Of a stretch of 64,000 nt of DNA, positions 36,657 through 45,744 are shown one piece after another. The DNA lies in NCBI RefSeq assembly GCF_004340665.1, contig NZ_SLWO01000010.1:1-64000 (forward strand), read 5' to 3'. The stretch is from Pedobacter psychrotolerans (GTDB lineage Bacteria > Bacteroidota > Bacteroidia > Sphingobacteriales > Sphingobacteriaceae). Under the pieces are notes generated by a model that saw only the letters and a list, made by a program, of their open reading frames with translations, had not been told where the DNA came from and made no database searches. Position 1 is the stretch's first letter. Each line of letters begins with the position of its first letter. Made by a program: the position numbers and the translations under genes.

Positions 36657-36971
36657 ATGGAAAACGAAAATTTAAATAGAGCACTTGACAATGTAAAAGA
36701 AGCTTGGAAATATCCAGAATTATTTCAAAATATTTCAAGATCAGAGCGCTGGCTATCTGGTGCGGTTGGAACCTATTTGCTTTTTAAAGGGTTAACCAAT
36801 GTATTTTCGCATCCGGTTATCGCATTAACTGGTGCAACTGCTGGAGCAGGATTACTGTACAGAGGATTGACAGGATATTGCCCGCTTAAAGATTTACAAG
36901 AACAACGCGAAGATTTGATTCCTGATGAAATTGTCATCAAAGAAACTTATTTAGCAGATGATCTGGCGTAA
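36657..36971 (+). CDS. DUF2892 (YgaP-like) small membrane protein
   Basis: A 104-residue protein with the DUF2892 core SERWLSGAVGTYLLFKGL, then two close hydrophobic helices (about 33-48 and 53-72), ending in GLTGYCPLKDL, the family's usual closing motif. In E. coli YgaP this part is the membrane anchor of a rhodanese; here it is free-standing. Function unknown. A charged tail with several Glu and Asp follows. Confidence 0.85.
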   Translation: MENENLNRALDNVKEAWKYPELFQNISRSERWLSGAVGTYLLFKGLTNVFSHPVIALTGATAGAGLLYRGLTGYCPLKDLQEQREDLIPDEIVIKETYLADDLA

Positions 36972-37037
36972 TAAATTGAATACGAAATTTCTATTTCTTA
37001 ATAAACTGGTTAACTTTAAAAAAGATAACCTATAATT

Positions 37038-37820
37038 ATGAGCAAATACGCATTACTTTTTATTCCAACCCTATTTGGTATGTCGGCATTGGCGCAGGAT
37101 AAAAAAACAGATCCGGCAAAAGAAGCGGCTAAAACAGAAATTTGGGAACCTGTTCCGAAAATTGTTACACCGGGACATCTACCTCAAGACGCACCTTCTG
37201 ATGCAATTGTTTTATTTAATGGAAGAAATCTGGATGCCTGGCACTCCGTTAATGATCCAACAAAACCTGCTGCGTGGACAATAGATGATGGCTTTTTTAC
37301 CGTTAAGAAAGGCACTGGAAATATTGAAACCAATAAAAAGTTTACCGATTATCAACTTCATATGGAGTGGAGGATTCCTGCTAACATTACAGGAACAAGT
37401 CAGGCAAGAGGAAATAGTGGTGTATTTTTAGCCTCAACCGGACCTGGTGATAATGGATATGAGATTCAGATCATGGATTCTTATCAAAATAAAACATATG
37501 TTAACGGGCAAACCGGAAGTGTATATAAACAAGGGATTCCGTTAGCTAATGCCAATAAGAAACCAGGTGAATGGCAATATTATGATATCATCTGGAACGC
37601 ACCGAGATTTAATGAGGATGGCACAGTGCTTAAACCTGCAACTGTAACCGTTATTTTGAATGGCGTATTATTACAGAATAATTTTGTTGTAAAGGGAGAA
37701 ACCAGATGGATTGGCGCACCTGAATACAAAAAGCATGGTGCCGCATCAATTAAACTTCAAGATCACGGCGACCCTAGCCCAGCTATTAGTTTCAGAAACA
37801 TCTGGATTAGAGAACTTTAA
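37038..37820 (+). CDS. Secreted DUF1080 (3-keto-disaccharide hydrolase-like) protein
   Basis: A 260-residue protein with a signal peptide (residues 1-19, ending ALAQD) and one DUF1080 concanavalin-like domain: IVLFNGRNLDAWHS, GFFTVKKGTGNIETNKKF, LHMEWRIP, GNSGVFL, YEIQIMDSY and the closing ISFRNIWIRE. Members act on glycans in the periplasm or outer membrane, some on 3-keto sugars. The gene is isolated and ends in a shared terminator. Confidence 0.9.
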   Translation: MSKYALLFIPTLFGMSALAQDKKTDPAKEAAKTEIWEPVPKIVTPGHLPQDAPSDAIVLFNGRNLDAWHSVNDPTKPAAWTIDDGFFTVKKGTGNIETNKKFTDYQLHMEWRIPANITGTSQARGNSGVFLASTGPGDNGYEIQIMDSYQNKTYVNGQTGSVYKQGIPLANANKKPGEWQYYDIIWNAPRFNEDGTVLKPATVTVILNGVLLQNNFVVKGETRWIGAPEYKKHGAASIKLQDHGDPSPAISFRNIWIREL

Positions 37821-37849
37821 TTGATTTCAAAATAAAATTACTACTTCTA

Positions 37850-37902
37850 AGCGTTGTCAACTTTGGATCCAGCTTGCTATTAAAGTTGACAACGCTATTT
37901 TT
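37850..37902. terminator. Bidirectional terminator between DUF1080 gene and aat
   Basis: A perfect 15-bp stem agcgttgtcaacttt (37850-37864) / aaagttgacaacgct (37882-37896) is followed by a T run on the plus strand. The aat stop codon lies in its right arm. Confidence 0.92.
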
Positions 37903-38524
37903 CAAGCATCTTCATATACACTTCCCGCTCAATCATTTCAGCTCCCAAACTCATCAAATGATCATTCGGCAACTGACAATCAATCAAATCGAGATCCAGC
38001 TTGCTTAAATATATTAAGGCCGCTTTTGAGGCATTACTCACGGTACTAAACATACTTTCACCACAAAAAACACGGTTTATTTTTATTCCGTACAAACCAC
38101 CAACCAATTGTTCATGATGCCATACTTCCACACTGTGTGCATAGCCATGCTGATGAAGGTTGATGTACGCAGCCTGCATTTCATTGGTAATCCACGTTCC
38201 ATCTTGCCCTTTTCTTGGTGTATTGGCACAGTTAAATATTACTTCTTCAAATGCCGTATTTAGCGTAATTTTAAATACCTCATCACGTAATATTTTCTTC
38301 ATGCTTTTACTTACCAAAATACGGTTGGGATAAATTACACAACGTTCATGAGGTGCATACCATAAAATAGGCTCACCTTCGCTGAACCAGGGAAAAATTC
38401 CATTCGAATAAGCCAATAGCAGCCTTTCCAAACTTAAATCGCCACCAACAGCAAGCAAACCATCATCTTCAGCCAGGGCTGGATTAGGGAAAATCATTTC
38501 GTGATCTGGCAATTGAAAAAACAT
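37895..38524 (-). CDS. aat: Leucyl/phenylalanyl-tRNA-protein transferase
   Basis: A 209-residue enzyme from the ATG at 38524 (a TTG two codons earlier is also in frame). Family motifs are clear: FPNPALAEDDGLLAVGGDL, GIFPWFSEGEPILWYAPHER, DGTWITNEMQAAYINLH, GYAHSVEVW, LVGGLYGI, GESMFS and LIDCQLPNDHLMSLGA. It attaches Leu or Phe from aminoacyl-tRNA to N-terminal Lys or Arg, marking proteins for ClpAP. TATTTTTG at 38528-38535 (minus strand) resembles a -7 box but ends 3 nt before the ATG, too close to be convincing. The gene is divergent from the DUF1800 gene. Confidence 0.96.
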   Translation of the reverse strand: MFFQLPDHEMIFPNPALAEDDGLLAVGGDLSLERLLLAYSNGIFPWFSEGEPILWYAPHERCVIYPNRILVSKSMKKILRDEVFKITLNTAFEEVIFNCANTPRKGQDGTWITNEMQAAYINLHQHGYAHSVEVWHHEQLVGGLYGIKINRVFCGESMFSTVSNASKAALIYLSKLDLDLIDCQLPNDHLMSLGAEMIEREVYMKMLEK

Positions 38525-38597
38525 ATGCAAAAATAAGAAAGAAAAATAACGATTAAACCCCTGCGTTTAAATAGTGTCCTACACTAAACTGTTTACT

Positions 38598-40037
38598 ATG
38601 AACGCGAAAGATAATTCCCTCCGAGTAAAGCATCTTTACAATAGAGCAGGATTTGGTATTTCTTATGCTGACCTGCATAAAATTAGCAGAAAAAATATAG
38701 AAAAAATTGTTGCAGGATTATTAAAAGAATCTAAAGATGATTCAATCACGCTGGTTGATGGTAGCGAATCCAAGCGTCAAATGTTAGTTCAGGCTGGTTT
38801 GTACGCCAAAAAAAATCTTAGTGATGAAGAAAAGAAAATCAGGCAGGAAATTACCCGAATGCAGAACGAGGTAAGCAAAGACCTGAACATTGCCTGGATC
38901 TATAAAATGATCAACACCACTTCACCACTGCGAGAAAAGATGACCCTTTTTTGGCATGGCCATTTCGCATGTCGCAGTAATGAGCCCTTGTATGCGCAAC
39001 AGCTTAATAACATTCAGAGAACACATGGATTAGGAAGTTTTAAAACACTTTTAATGGAGGTTTCAAAATCGCCAGCCATGTTGCAATACCTGAACAATCA
39101 ACAAAACAGGAAAGGCAAGCCCAATGAAAATTTTGCACGCGAATTGATGGAACTGTTCACATTGGGAAGAGGAAAATATACTGAAAATGACATTAAAGAA
39201 TCTGCCAGATCGTTTACCGGATGGATGTACGATAAAGACGGAACTTTCATCTTCAGGCAAAACCTTCACGATGATGGCACCAAAACATTCTTCGGAAAAA
39301 CTGGCAATTTCGACGGTGAAAATATTATTGATTTGATTTTAGCCAAACCAGACACTGCCGAATTTATTGCACGAAAAGTTTATAAGTTCTTTGTGAATGA
39401 TCAACCGAATGAAGTACATGTAAAGGAATTGGGTGATCATTTTTATGCTGCGAATTATGATATTTCAGCATTAATGAAAAAAATGTTCACTTCTGATTGG
39501 TTTTATAGTCCAGAAAATGTAGGCACCAAAATCAAATCTCCGATTGAATTTTTGGTAGGCCTAAGCCGTGAATTTTATGTTACTTACAATAAACCGCAAA
39601 TATTAATACAGTTACAAAGTAGTTTGGGCCAATACCTGTTCAACCCACCAAATGTAGCCGGTTGGCCTGGCGGGCAAAACTGGATTGACAGCTCATCACT
39701 TATGCTGAGAATGCGCATTCCTTCTTTGGTTTTAAATGATGGCGAAATCGATTTTAGTGGCAAAGCTGATCCAGAAGATGAGGCTGTTATTGCCTTGAAT
39801 AAAAATGCAACAGCCAATGCTAATAATAACGCAAAGCCGAAATCCTATGTAAATGCCAATGCCGACTGGTCAAAGTTTTTGAGCACTTTTCCTAAAGGAA
39901 TATCGCCATTGGAGCTTACTGAGTTTCTTTTACAACCTAAACTGAATGATAAAATTGTTAAAATGGTGAGCGATAACAAAGGGCTTAGAAGTACTGCTGT
40001 AGAAATCACCAGTATGCCAGAATATCAACTCGTTTAA
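38598..40037 (+). CDS. DUF1800 domain protein
   Basis: A 479-residue protein beginning MNAKDNSLRVKHLYNRAGFG, the usual start of the family; a GTG 8 codons upstream is less likely. Conserved blocks are FWHGHFAC, the repeated motif NENFARELMELFTLGRG, YTENDIKESARSFTGW, FFGKTGNFDGENIIDLIL and the late FNPPNVAGWPGGQNWI. The biochemical role is unknown. It is followed after 16 bp by a DUF1501 gene, a pairing conserved across many bacteria, which supports a joint function in the envelope. Confidence 0.93.
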   Translation: MNAKDNSLRVKHLYNRAGFGISYADLHKISRKNIEKIVAGLLKESKDDSITLVDGSESKRQMLVQAGLYAKKNLSDEEKKIRQEITRMQNEVSKDLNIAWIYKMINTTSPLREKMTLFWHGHFACRSNEPLYAQQLNNIQRTHGLGSFKTLLMEVSKSPAMLQYLNNQQNRKGKPNENFARELMELFTLGRGKYTENDIKESARSFTGWMYDKDGTFIFRQNLHDDGTKTFFGKTGNFDGENIIDLILAKPDTAEFIARKVYKFFVNDQPNEVHVKELGDHFYAANYDISALMKKMFTSDWFYSPENVGTKIKSPIEFLVGLSREFYVTYNKPQILIQLQSSLGQYLFNPPNVAGWPGGQNWIDSSSLMLRMRIPSLVLNDGEIDFSGKADPEDEAVIALNKNATANANNNAKPKSYVNANADWSKFLSTFPKGISPLELTEFLLQPKLNDKIVKMVSDNKGLRSTAVEITSMPEYQLV

Positions 40038-40053
40038 CCTAAATCCCAAGGAA

Positions 40054-41253
40054 ATGAACAGAAGAAATTTTTTAAGAAATACAGGTTTTGTTGCCGCAGG
40101 CTCCCTATTTGTTCCAGCATTTATGAAACCCTTCGAGGCTATGGCGCTTGATGAGCTGAGCCTTTATAAAAACCTGGTAGTGGTACAACTTTCTGGTGGC
40201 AATGATGGTTTGAACACCGTAGTCCCTTTTGGAAATGACCTCTATTATCAGAAAAGAAAAAGTATTGCTATTAAGCCAGAGGATGTAATCAAACTTAACG
40301 ATATGCAAGGGCTAAACCCCAACATGGCGGCCTTACAAGAAATTTATGATCAAGGCTGGATGACTATTATCAATGATGTCGGTTATCCAAATCCGGATCG
40401 TTCACACTTCCGCTCTATGGATATCTGGCAAACTGGTAGCGACAGCAATCAGTTCTTGTCAACCGGATGGATTGGTCGTTACCTGGACAGCAACTGCCAG
40501 ACTTGCAAATTTCCATACACAGCTATTGAAGTTGATGATTCATTATCCCTGGCCATGAAAGGTCAAACAAAAAAAGGAATTGCACTGAAAGATCCGGCAG
40601 CGCTTTTCCGTAACACCAATAACCCTTTTTTTAAAGCGGTGCTGCAAAATGACCAGGAACATTTAGATGAAGATAATTTAGGCTATTTGTATAAAACCAT
40701 GATAGAGACGCAGTCATCGGCCAGCTACATTCAAAATACTTCTAAAATCTATCAGTCTAAATTTACTTATCCATCAAGCGGCTTTGCCAACCAGCTTAAA
40801 ACGGTTTCTAAATTCATTTCTTCAGGTTTAAAAACCCGGGTTTATTATGTCTCGCTTAGCGGTTTCGACACTCATGTGAATCAAATTGGCCAGCAAGGTA
40901 ATTTACTAAAGCAGTACAGCGAAGGGATGGCTGCTTTTATAAAAGATCTTAAAAGCAATAATAAACTGGATGATACGCTGGTTGTTACTTTTTCAGAATT
41001 TGGTCGGCGTGTGGAACAGAATGCAAGCAGTGGTACTGATCATGGTACGGCGAACAATATGTTTGTATTTGGTGGCCGCCTTAAAAAGCAAGGTATTTTT
41101 AATGCTGCACCTAACTTAAGCGATTTAGATAGCGGCGATTTAAAATATCAACTTGACTTTCGTCAGGTTTATGGTACTATCTTAGACAAGTGGCTGGATG
41201 TAAATAATGGAGATATTTTAAATAAAAAATTCAATACGCTGGATTTTATTTAA
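40054..41253 (+). CDS. DUF1501 domain protein (sulfatase/alkaline-phosphatase-like fold)
   Basis: A 399-residue protein with a twin-arginine-like signal (MNRRNFLRNTGFVAAGSLFVPAF), so it may leave the cytoplasm folded through Tat. Family motifs: LVVVQLSGGNDGLNTVVP, PNPDRSHFRSMDIWQTG, YYVSLSGFDTHVNQIGQQGNLL, VVTFSEFGRRVEQNASSGTDHGTANNMFVFGG and the closing VYGTILDKWL. The fold is related to metal-dependent sulfatases, but activity is not established. It is the second gene of the DUF1800-DUF1501 operon. Confidence 0.94.
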   Translation: MNRRNFLRNTGFVAAGSLFVPAFMKPFEAMALDELSLYKNLVVVQLSGGNDGLNTVVPFGNDLYYQKRKSIAIKPEDVIKLNDMQGLNPNMAALQEIYDQGWMTIINDVGYPNPDRSHFRSMDIWQTGSDSNQFLSTGWIGRYLDSNCQTCKFPYTAIEVDDSLSLAMKGQTKKGIALKDPAALFRNTNNPFFKAVLQNDQEHLDEDNLGYLYKTMIETQSSASYIQNTSKIYQSKFTYPSSGFANQLKTVSKFISSGLKTRVYYVSLSGFDTHVNQIGQQGNLLKQYSEGMAAFIKDLKSNNKLDDTLVVTFSEFGRRVEQNASSGTDHGTANNMFVFGGRLKKQGIFNAAPNLSDLDSGDLKYQLDFRQVYGTILDKWLDVNNGDILNKKFNTLDFI

Positions 41254-41336
41254 TTTTTCACTTATCAGTTGGTATAACACCATAACTGTTCGGAAGATTA
41301 TGATTTGTCAATTGAAAACTGTTATTGAATGGTTAA

Positions 41337-41377
41337 CCACCCCCTGCCCCTCCTAAATTAAGAGGCGAGTTCCCCTC
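41337..41377. repeat. C-rich hairpin repeat, family C copy 2 (degraded)
   Basis: The block accaccccctgcccctcct, a short spacer and a partly complementary aagaggcgag follow the pattern of 13791-13832. The hairpin is imperfect. Confidence 0.55.
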
Positions 41378-41474
41378 ATAGCTATATAATGTAAACTACA
41401 ATTAATCTTCCAATTGAGGTATAAAACCGACCGAAATAAAGATAGTTAGATTTTCACCAGGATAAAGTTTGAGT

Positions 41475-41522
41475 ATTATGTTATCGGTTGGTGAAGGCAC
41501 CAACCGATAACATAATCTTTTC
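41475..41522 (+). terminator. Long perfect hairpin, likely terminator of the DUF1800-DUF1501 unit
   Basis: A 19-bp perfect stem (41475-41493 with 41498-41516, core ttatcggttggt) closes a 4-nt loop (aagg) and is followed by cttttcc. It is 221 bp after the DUF1501 stop and 16 bp from the end of the convergent small gene, so it could serve either side, though only the plus strand has a T tract. Confidence 0.6.
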
Positions 41523-41537
41523 CTATAGAGTGAAATA

Positions 41538-41882
41538 CTATTTCCTTTTCAATAAATATACGGCACTATTATTTTCACCTTCTGTGAAAACCTGAAAAAG
41601 TTCGTAACCATAAGATTTCGATTTATTCACAAAATCTAATGCAGAAGTAAATTCCATTTTCTTTCCATTATCATCTTTAATGTAAGTATTGTTATAATCA
41701 TCTGCAGGCTGCCCATATTCTACAGAAACAAAAAACTTCTCAGAAAATACTTTCTCAATCTGCCTGACTTGAATATATGTTGCAGTAATTTCGCTTAACT
41801 TAACTCCATTTACGGTTTGTGCTTTAACATTGGATAGCGCAAAGCCAGCCATCAGTGTGGCTAAAATCATTACTTTTTTCAT
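41538..41882 (-). CDS. Secreted small hypothetical protein, 114 aa
   Basis: It has a signal peptide (MKKVMILATLMAGFALSNVKAQ, cleavage about residue 21) and a compact mature part with no cysteine and no motif recognised. The mature part includes VNGVKLSEITATYIQVRQIEK and SKSYGYELFQVFTEGENNSAVYLLKRK, which looks like a small alpha/beta domain. Function unknown; probably periplasmic. Confidence 0.75.
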   Translation of the reverse strand: MKKVMILATLMAGFALSNVKAQTVNGVKLSEITATYIQVRQIEKVFSEKFFVSVEYGQPADDYNNTYIKDDNGKKMEFTSALDFVNKSKSYGYELFQVFTEGENNSAVYLLKRK

Positions 41883-42003
41883 AACCTTTTTTCTTTTGTG
41901 TGTGGCCTTAAATTAAACACAATCAAATAATAAAAAAAGCAGAATCAACTGGCAAAATGTAACATTTATATCGCAAAATAATCTTAACTAAAAAAAATAG
42001 AAA

Positions 42004-42372
42004 ATGAACTTTTTAGGCAATATCATCTGGGTTGTTTTTGGCGGGCTTTTTATCTTCTTCGAATATATTATCGGAGGGTTAATCCTTTGCCTAACCATAG
42101 TTGGCATTCCATTTGGGATTCAATGCTTCAAATTTGCTATTGTTGGCCTGGCTCCTTTTGGCGTTAAAATCACTGATACTTCCTCCAATACTGGCTGCTT
42201 ATCAACCATTATGAATATACTCTGGTTAGTGTGTGGCGGATTTTGGATTGCCTTAACCCATTTGTTTTTCGGAATCTTATTCTGTATTACTATCGTAGGC
42301 ATTCCTTTTGGTAGGCAACACTTCAAACTAATGAACCTGGCTTTTACACCATTTGGAAAATCAATTTCTTAA
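42004..42372 (+). CDS. yccF: YccF domain membrane protein
   Basis: A 122-residue inner-membrane protein with an internal duplication. The motif CLTIVGIPFGIQCFKFA...LAPFG (about 29-56) returns as CITIVGIPFGRQHFKLM...FTPFG (about 93-119), each next to a hydrophobic helix, as in the YccF family. Function unknown. The gene is monocistronic. Confidence 0.9.
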   Translation: MNFLGNIIWVVFGGLFIFFEYIIGGLILCLTIVGIPFGIQCFKFAIVGLAPFGVKITDTSSNTGCLSTIMNILWLVCGGFWIALTHLFFGILFCITIVGIPFGRQHFKLMNLAFTPFGKSIS

Positions 42373-42423
42373 ATGCCTTTTCATAGAAAAATAAAAACTG
42401 ATCGGAAGATAAATCACTCGAAA

Positions 42424-43398
42424 TTATTGAATAAGGCCAATTGATTTGGAATGCTCAATGGCCTCATCGCTGGTTTTAAATAAACAAGTATGTACATCCT
42501 GTGCCTGAATCCTTTGCATTAATACTTCCGTATCCATTGCTCGTTCAGGCCTGATATTCCGGATATAAACAGCCTCAATATTGTTGGGATATCTTTCCAC
42601 AATTTGGGTATAAATTTCAGGATCATGCTGTGAGTTGTCGCCAAAGAAAATGAATTTCTGATTTGGAAATGCATTAAGAATCCGCATCACCCTTAGCAGT
42701 TTCCCTTCATGACCTGTTTTCCCGGTTTTAATTAAATCGCGCCATCGCTTTAAGGTATTGAGTAAAAAAGCACCATCAGGCAGTTGATTAAAGCGAAAGG
42801 TTTCTACCAGGTAATCGTACAGATTCCATTCACTGCTGCTAACATAAAAAAAAGGATTTGGCTGATTCTTGTCTGTATGCGATAAAGCCAGTTGTTGGTA
42901 ATGGCTTGCCGCATCAGGAAATGTTTTCCTAGTATGCGGATTTTTAATAAAAAGTTCCCGAAGCCGTCTGCCAATGGTTGCAGAATGAGAGATCATTACT
43001 GTATCATCCACATCAGAAATAAATGCATACTGCGTAATGTGCGGCACATAGACCTTCCCCTCACAAGCATTTAAAACATTATCATGCTCATCAACAGCCT
43101 CCACATTAACAGTATGCCAGCCCGCTTTAACATCTTCAACAGCCTCCCATTCAAATTTAAAAAAGCCATCCTGTTCAGTTTTCTGATAAACAGTTTGTCC
43201 AAAGAATTGCAATCTCACTCTTACCAATGGATAAGGTTTTAATATAAAAAGCTTTAAAAGATGGACGATGTTTACAAAAATATTATTGCTGTAAACCTGT
43301 TTGCTTTTCGCTTTACGCTTAAATACATGGCCATAAACAACAAGGTTATGCTTATGCCCATAACCATGATATACCTTTACACTTACAGATTTATTCAT
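42424..43398 (-). CDS. App1-type phosphatidate phosphatase-like protein (DUF2183)
   Basis: A 324-residue protein from the ATG at 43398; a TTG at 43422 would add 8 residues. The N-terminal beta-sandwich-like part (about 1-120) is followed by the DUF2183 HAD-like domain with D129-V-D131-D-T133 (ISDVDDT), the FYVSSSEWNLYDYLVETFR block, KTGHEGKLLRVMRILNAFP and the acidic motif FFGDNSQHDPEIY. Yeast App1 is a magnesium-dependent phosphatidate phosphatase. No signal peptide is visible. It is divergent, 59 bp away, from a diacylglycerol-kinase-like gene, which would catalyse the opposite step. Confidence 0.88.
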   Translation of the reverse strand: MNKSVSVKVYHGYGHKHNLVVYGHVFKRKAKSKQVYSNNIFVNIVHLLKLFILKPYPLVRVRLQFFGQTVYQKTEQDGFFKFEWEAVEDVKAGWHTVNVEAVDEHDNVLNACEGKVYVPHITQYAFISDVDDTVMISHSATIGRRLRELFIKNPHTRKTFPDAASHYQQLALSHTDKNQPNPFFYVSSSEWNLYDYLVETFRFNQLPDGAFLLNTLKRWRDLIKTGKTGHEGKLLRVMRILNAFPNQKFIFFGDNSQHDPEIYTQIVERYPNNIEAVYIRNIRPERAMDTEVLMQRIQAQDVHTCLFKTSDEAIEHSKSIGLIQ

Positions 43399-43457
43399 TG
43401 ATATTAAAACAGAGTTTAACAAAAGTTGTTTGTGTTGTAAGCCACTAGGTTAAGCAC

Positions 43458-44312
43458 ATGAAATTACTATTTATTATAAATCCAGGTTCTGGTAGCCACG
43501 ATCTCAATTTAAAGGAAGTAATTTCTTCACATTTTTCTTCAAAAGATGTCATCATCGAATTATTTGAGCTCCCTAAAGACTGCTCATTGGAAAAAATTAA
43601 AGAAAAAATTGATCAGGAGAAGGCAGACCGGGTGGTGGCTGTTGGTGGAGACGGAACCTTAAAACTGGTGGCAGAATGCTTGCTAAATACAGATATTCCA
43701 ATAGGAATTATCCCTGCAGGATCTGCAAATGGAATGGCTAAAGAATTGGGTATTCCAACAGATATAGAACTGGCACTTGATTTAGTTGTAAGCGGAAACC
43801 CTAATAAAATTCATGCGGTTAAAATTAACGATCAGCTTTGTATCCACCTGTCAGACTTAGGTTTTAATGCTTATCTGGTTAAGAAATTCGATGCAATGCC
43901 CGAACGTGGTATGTGGGGTTACGCTAAAGCTACCTGGCATGCGTTATGGAACCATAAACGCATGCAAATTGAATTGAACATCAAGGGGGAAACTATTAAA
44001 TCTGCCGCAGCAATGGTGGCGATTGCCAATGCAACGATGTATGGTACAGGGCTGAAAATAAATCCTGACGGAAAACTGAATGACGAATTATTTGAGATTG
44101 TTGTGGTTAAAGATTATTCCTATCTGGAAATTCTAAAAATCTGGCTGACTAAACTTCCATTTAATCCGAAAAAAATAGAGGTTTTTCAAACTTCAGAAGT
44201 GAAAATATTTTCAAAGCACAAAGCACATTTCCAGGTAGATGGAGAATATATTGGTAAAGTAAATGAAGTCAGTGCTAAAATTTTACCTGCCTCGGTAACC
44301 GTGATTATATAA
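43458..44312 (+). CDS. Diacylglycerol/lipid kinase family protein
   Basis: A 284-residue protein with the DAGK catalytic fold: INPGSGSHD near the N-terminus, ATP-binding VGGDGTLKLVAE (G63-T67), IPIGIIPAGSANGMAKELGIP and the C-terminal metal-site region (INPDGKLNDELFEIVVV, VDGEYIG). It resembles YegS and DgkB-type kinases that phosphorylate diacylglycerol or other lipids with ATP. Membrane association is likely peripheral, since no membrane helix is seen. Confidence 0.92.
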   Translation: MKLLFIINPGSGSHDLNLKEVISSHFSSKDVIIELFELPKDCSLEKIKEKIDQEKADRVVAVGGDGTLKLVAECLLNTDIPIGIIPAGSANGMAKELGIPTDIELALDLVVSGNPNKIHAVKINDQLCIHLSDLGFNAYLVKKFDAMPERGMWGYAKATWHALWNHKRMQIELNIKGETIKSAAAMVAIANATMYGTGLKINPDGKLNDELFEIVVVKDYSYLEILKIWLTKLPFNPKKIEVFQTSEVKIFSKHKAHFQVDGEYIGKVNEVSAKILPASVTVII

Positions 44313-44657
44313 CCGGAGCTATTGAGAAGAATGAATCATGGACATGTTAATCACTAATTACATATTTCTTTTTATGGACAAAGAAACATTTTTAGCAACT
44401 AAAAAGGTTCAGTGTTAGAATTGAAGGTAGTAGTTAAAATGTGGAGATTCTTCGCTACGCTCTGAATGACAATGAGGTGTAAAAATAGAGATCTGTATAT
44501 TATAATGGTACTAAGTCAAGTTTAGCAAGATGACTGTTCATATCACGTTGGGTGAACGAAAGGCGGATTCATTATACTAAAATAAACAGTTGATCTGCGA
44601 AATCCCTGTAATCTGCGGGAAACAATTCTTAGTAATTTAAGCTATACGCACTACACT
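44313..44657. other. Intergenic region with small repeat remnants
   Basis: No gene is seen. It contains gattcttcgctacgctctga (44446-44465), the inverse of part of repeat family D, and an unrelated pair of short blocks near 44595-44622 (gatctgcgaaatccctg; aatctgcgggaaac). Confidence 0.6.
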
Positions 44658-45047
44658 TTAAAAATACCTTCTATGGATCTGAATAGTAAAATACAGTCTA
44701 AAGAACTCTGCAATAAAACAAACCCGAAAAAGAACGTTAAACCAGGCTTCACTTAGATTCATTAATTCCGGTAAATAAGTAATGAAACCAATAGAAAAAA
44801 TCCAGATAATTAATCGAAAAGGGAACTGCACATAATAAGCGATAAATCCGAATTTTCGGAATAAAAGCAAACCCATAGTAGAAACAAAAAGCAGCACAAA
44901 CAAAAATAGCGTTAGCCATACTTTTACCTGCGAAACCAATTGATCTGGAATTTCATTTAAATGCGTGATGATTCCCCAGAACTGTTTAGTCAATAAAATG
45001 ATGCTGATCATATCCAGAATGGCAAAAAATCGAACTGTATTTTTCAT
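44658..45047 (-). CDS. Small membrane protein, four predicted helices
   Basis: A 129-residue hydrophobic protein with helices at about 7-22, 41-63, 70-93 and 105-122, separated by short charged loops, ending in HRRYF. No family recognised. Its ATG follows the stop of the TonB-C gene with no gap (TAAATG), so the two are translationally coupled and probably work together in the envelope. Confidence 0.72.
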   Translation of the reverse strand: MKNTVRFFAILDMISIILLTKQFWGIITHLNEIPDQLVSQVKVWLTLFLFVLLFVSTMGLLLFRKFGFIAYYVQFPFRLIIWIFSIGFITYLPELMNLSEAWFNVLFRVCFIAEFFRLYFTIQIHRRYF

Positions 45048-45701
45048 TTATTTACAATATTTCGAAAGATAAGCATCTGCTAAAGTGCTTCCCATATTTC
45101 TAACAAAAGAAAAATCCTCACAAGCACCTTGATTATCGCCCTGCTTAATTTTTTTAAGACCAGTTTCTATCATTGAGTTCAGGTACTCATCATCAATGCC
45201 CAATTGCTTTTTAATGGCTATAAACTGAGCCTCCTGCCCGGGCTTTGCCTGATCTATATTTTTATAGAAATTGATCACAGAATTGGTTAATGCTTCTTCT
45301 GATTGGTAAACCCTAATGGCAGCTTCCATCGCCGATGTGGATCTACCTTCACATTGATATCCTTCCAGCCTAAAATTTACCGGAATAACCACCACAGTTG
45401 TGGTATCATAACCGGAAGGTACCTGCCATTTGCCACTGCTTAGCCGCACTAGCCTAAGGGCTTCATCATCCAGATCTGTCAAAATACCTTTCGTAATTTT
45501 GGAAAAGTAAATTTTGCCCTGCTCATTTAATTTAAAGCTAACCTTAACCGTTCCTTGAATACAGTTTGCTTTAGAAAAAGATGGATAGATGGTATTCTGT
45601 TTTAAAAAATCAGCAATGCTCCCCTTTCCAGCTTGGAACTGAACTTGTGCAGATACACATGCACTGACAAAAATAAAGCAAATGGTAATAAGCACTTTCA
45701 T
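45048..45701 (-). CDS. TonB C-terminal-domain-like periplasmic protein
   Basis: A 217-residue protein with a signal peptide (residues 1-18, ending SAQ) and a TonB-C-like domain at about 28-115 (YPSFSKANCIQGTVKVSFKLNEQGKI, then DLDDEALRLVRLSSGKWQVP). The rest (about 120-217) is helical and unrecognised. Unlike true TonB there is no membrane anchor or proline-rich linker, so energy transduction is doubtful. It forms a two-gene unit with the membrane protein that follows. Confidence 0.83.
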   Translation of the reverse strand: MKVLITICFIFVSACVSAQVQFQAGKGSIADFLKQNTIYPSFSKANCIQGTVKVSFKLNEQGKIYFSKITKGILTDLDDEALRLVRLSSGKWQVPSGYDTTTVVVIPVNFRLEGYQCEGRSTSAMEAAIRVYQSEEALTNSVINFYKNIDQAKPGQEAQFIAIKKQLGIDDEYLNSMIETGLKKIKQGDNQGACEDFSFVRNMGSTLADAYLSKYCK

Positions 45702-45744
45702 ATTAATTTACGTAAAAAATAACTTCAGCGATTAAGTCTTTACA

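Noticed and set aside
44313-44657. Possible small ORFs after the lipid kinase gene
   Set aside because: The best is 14 codons, with no terminator or start signal; the stretch contains repeat fragments.
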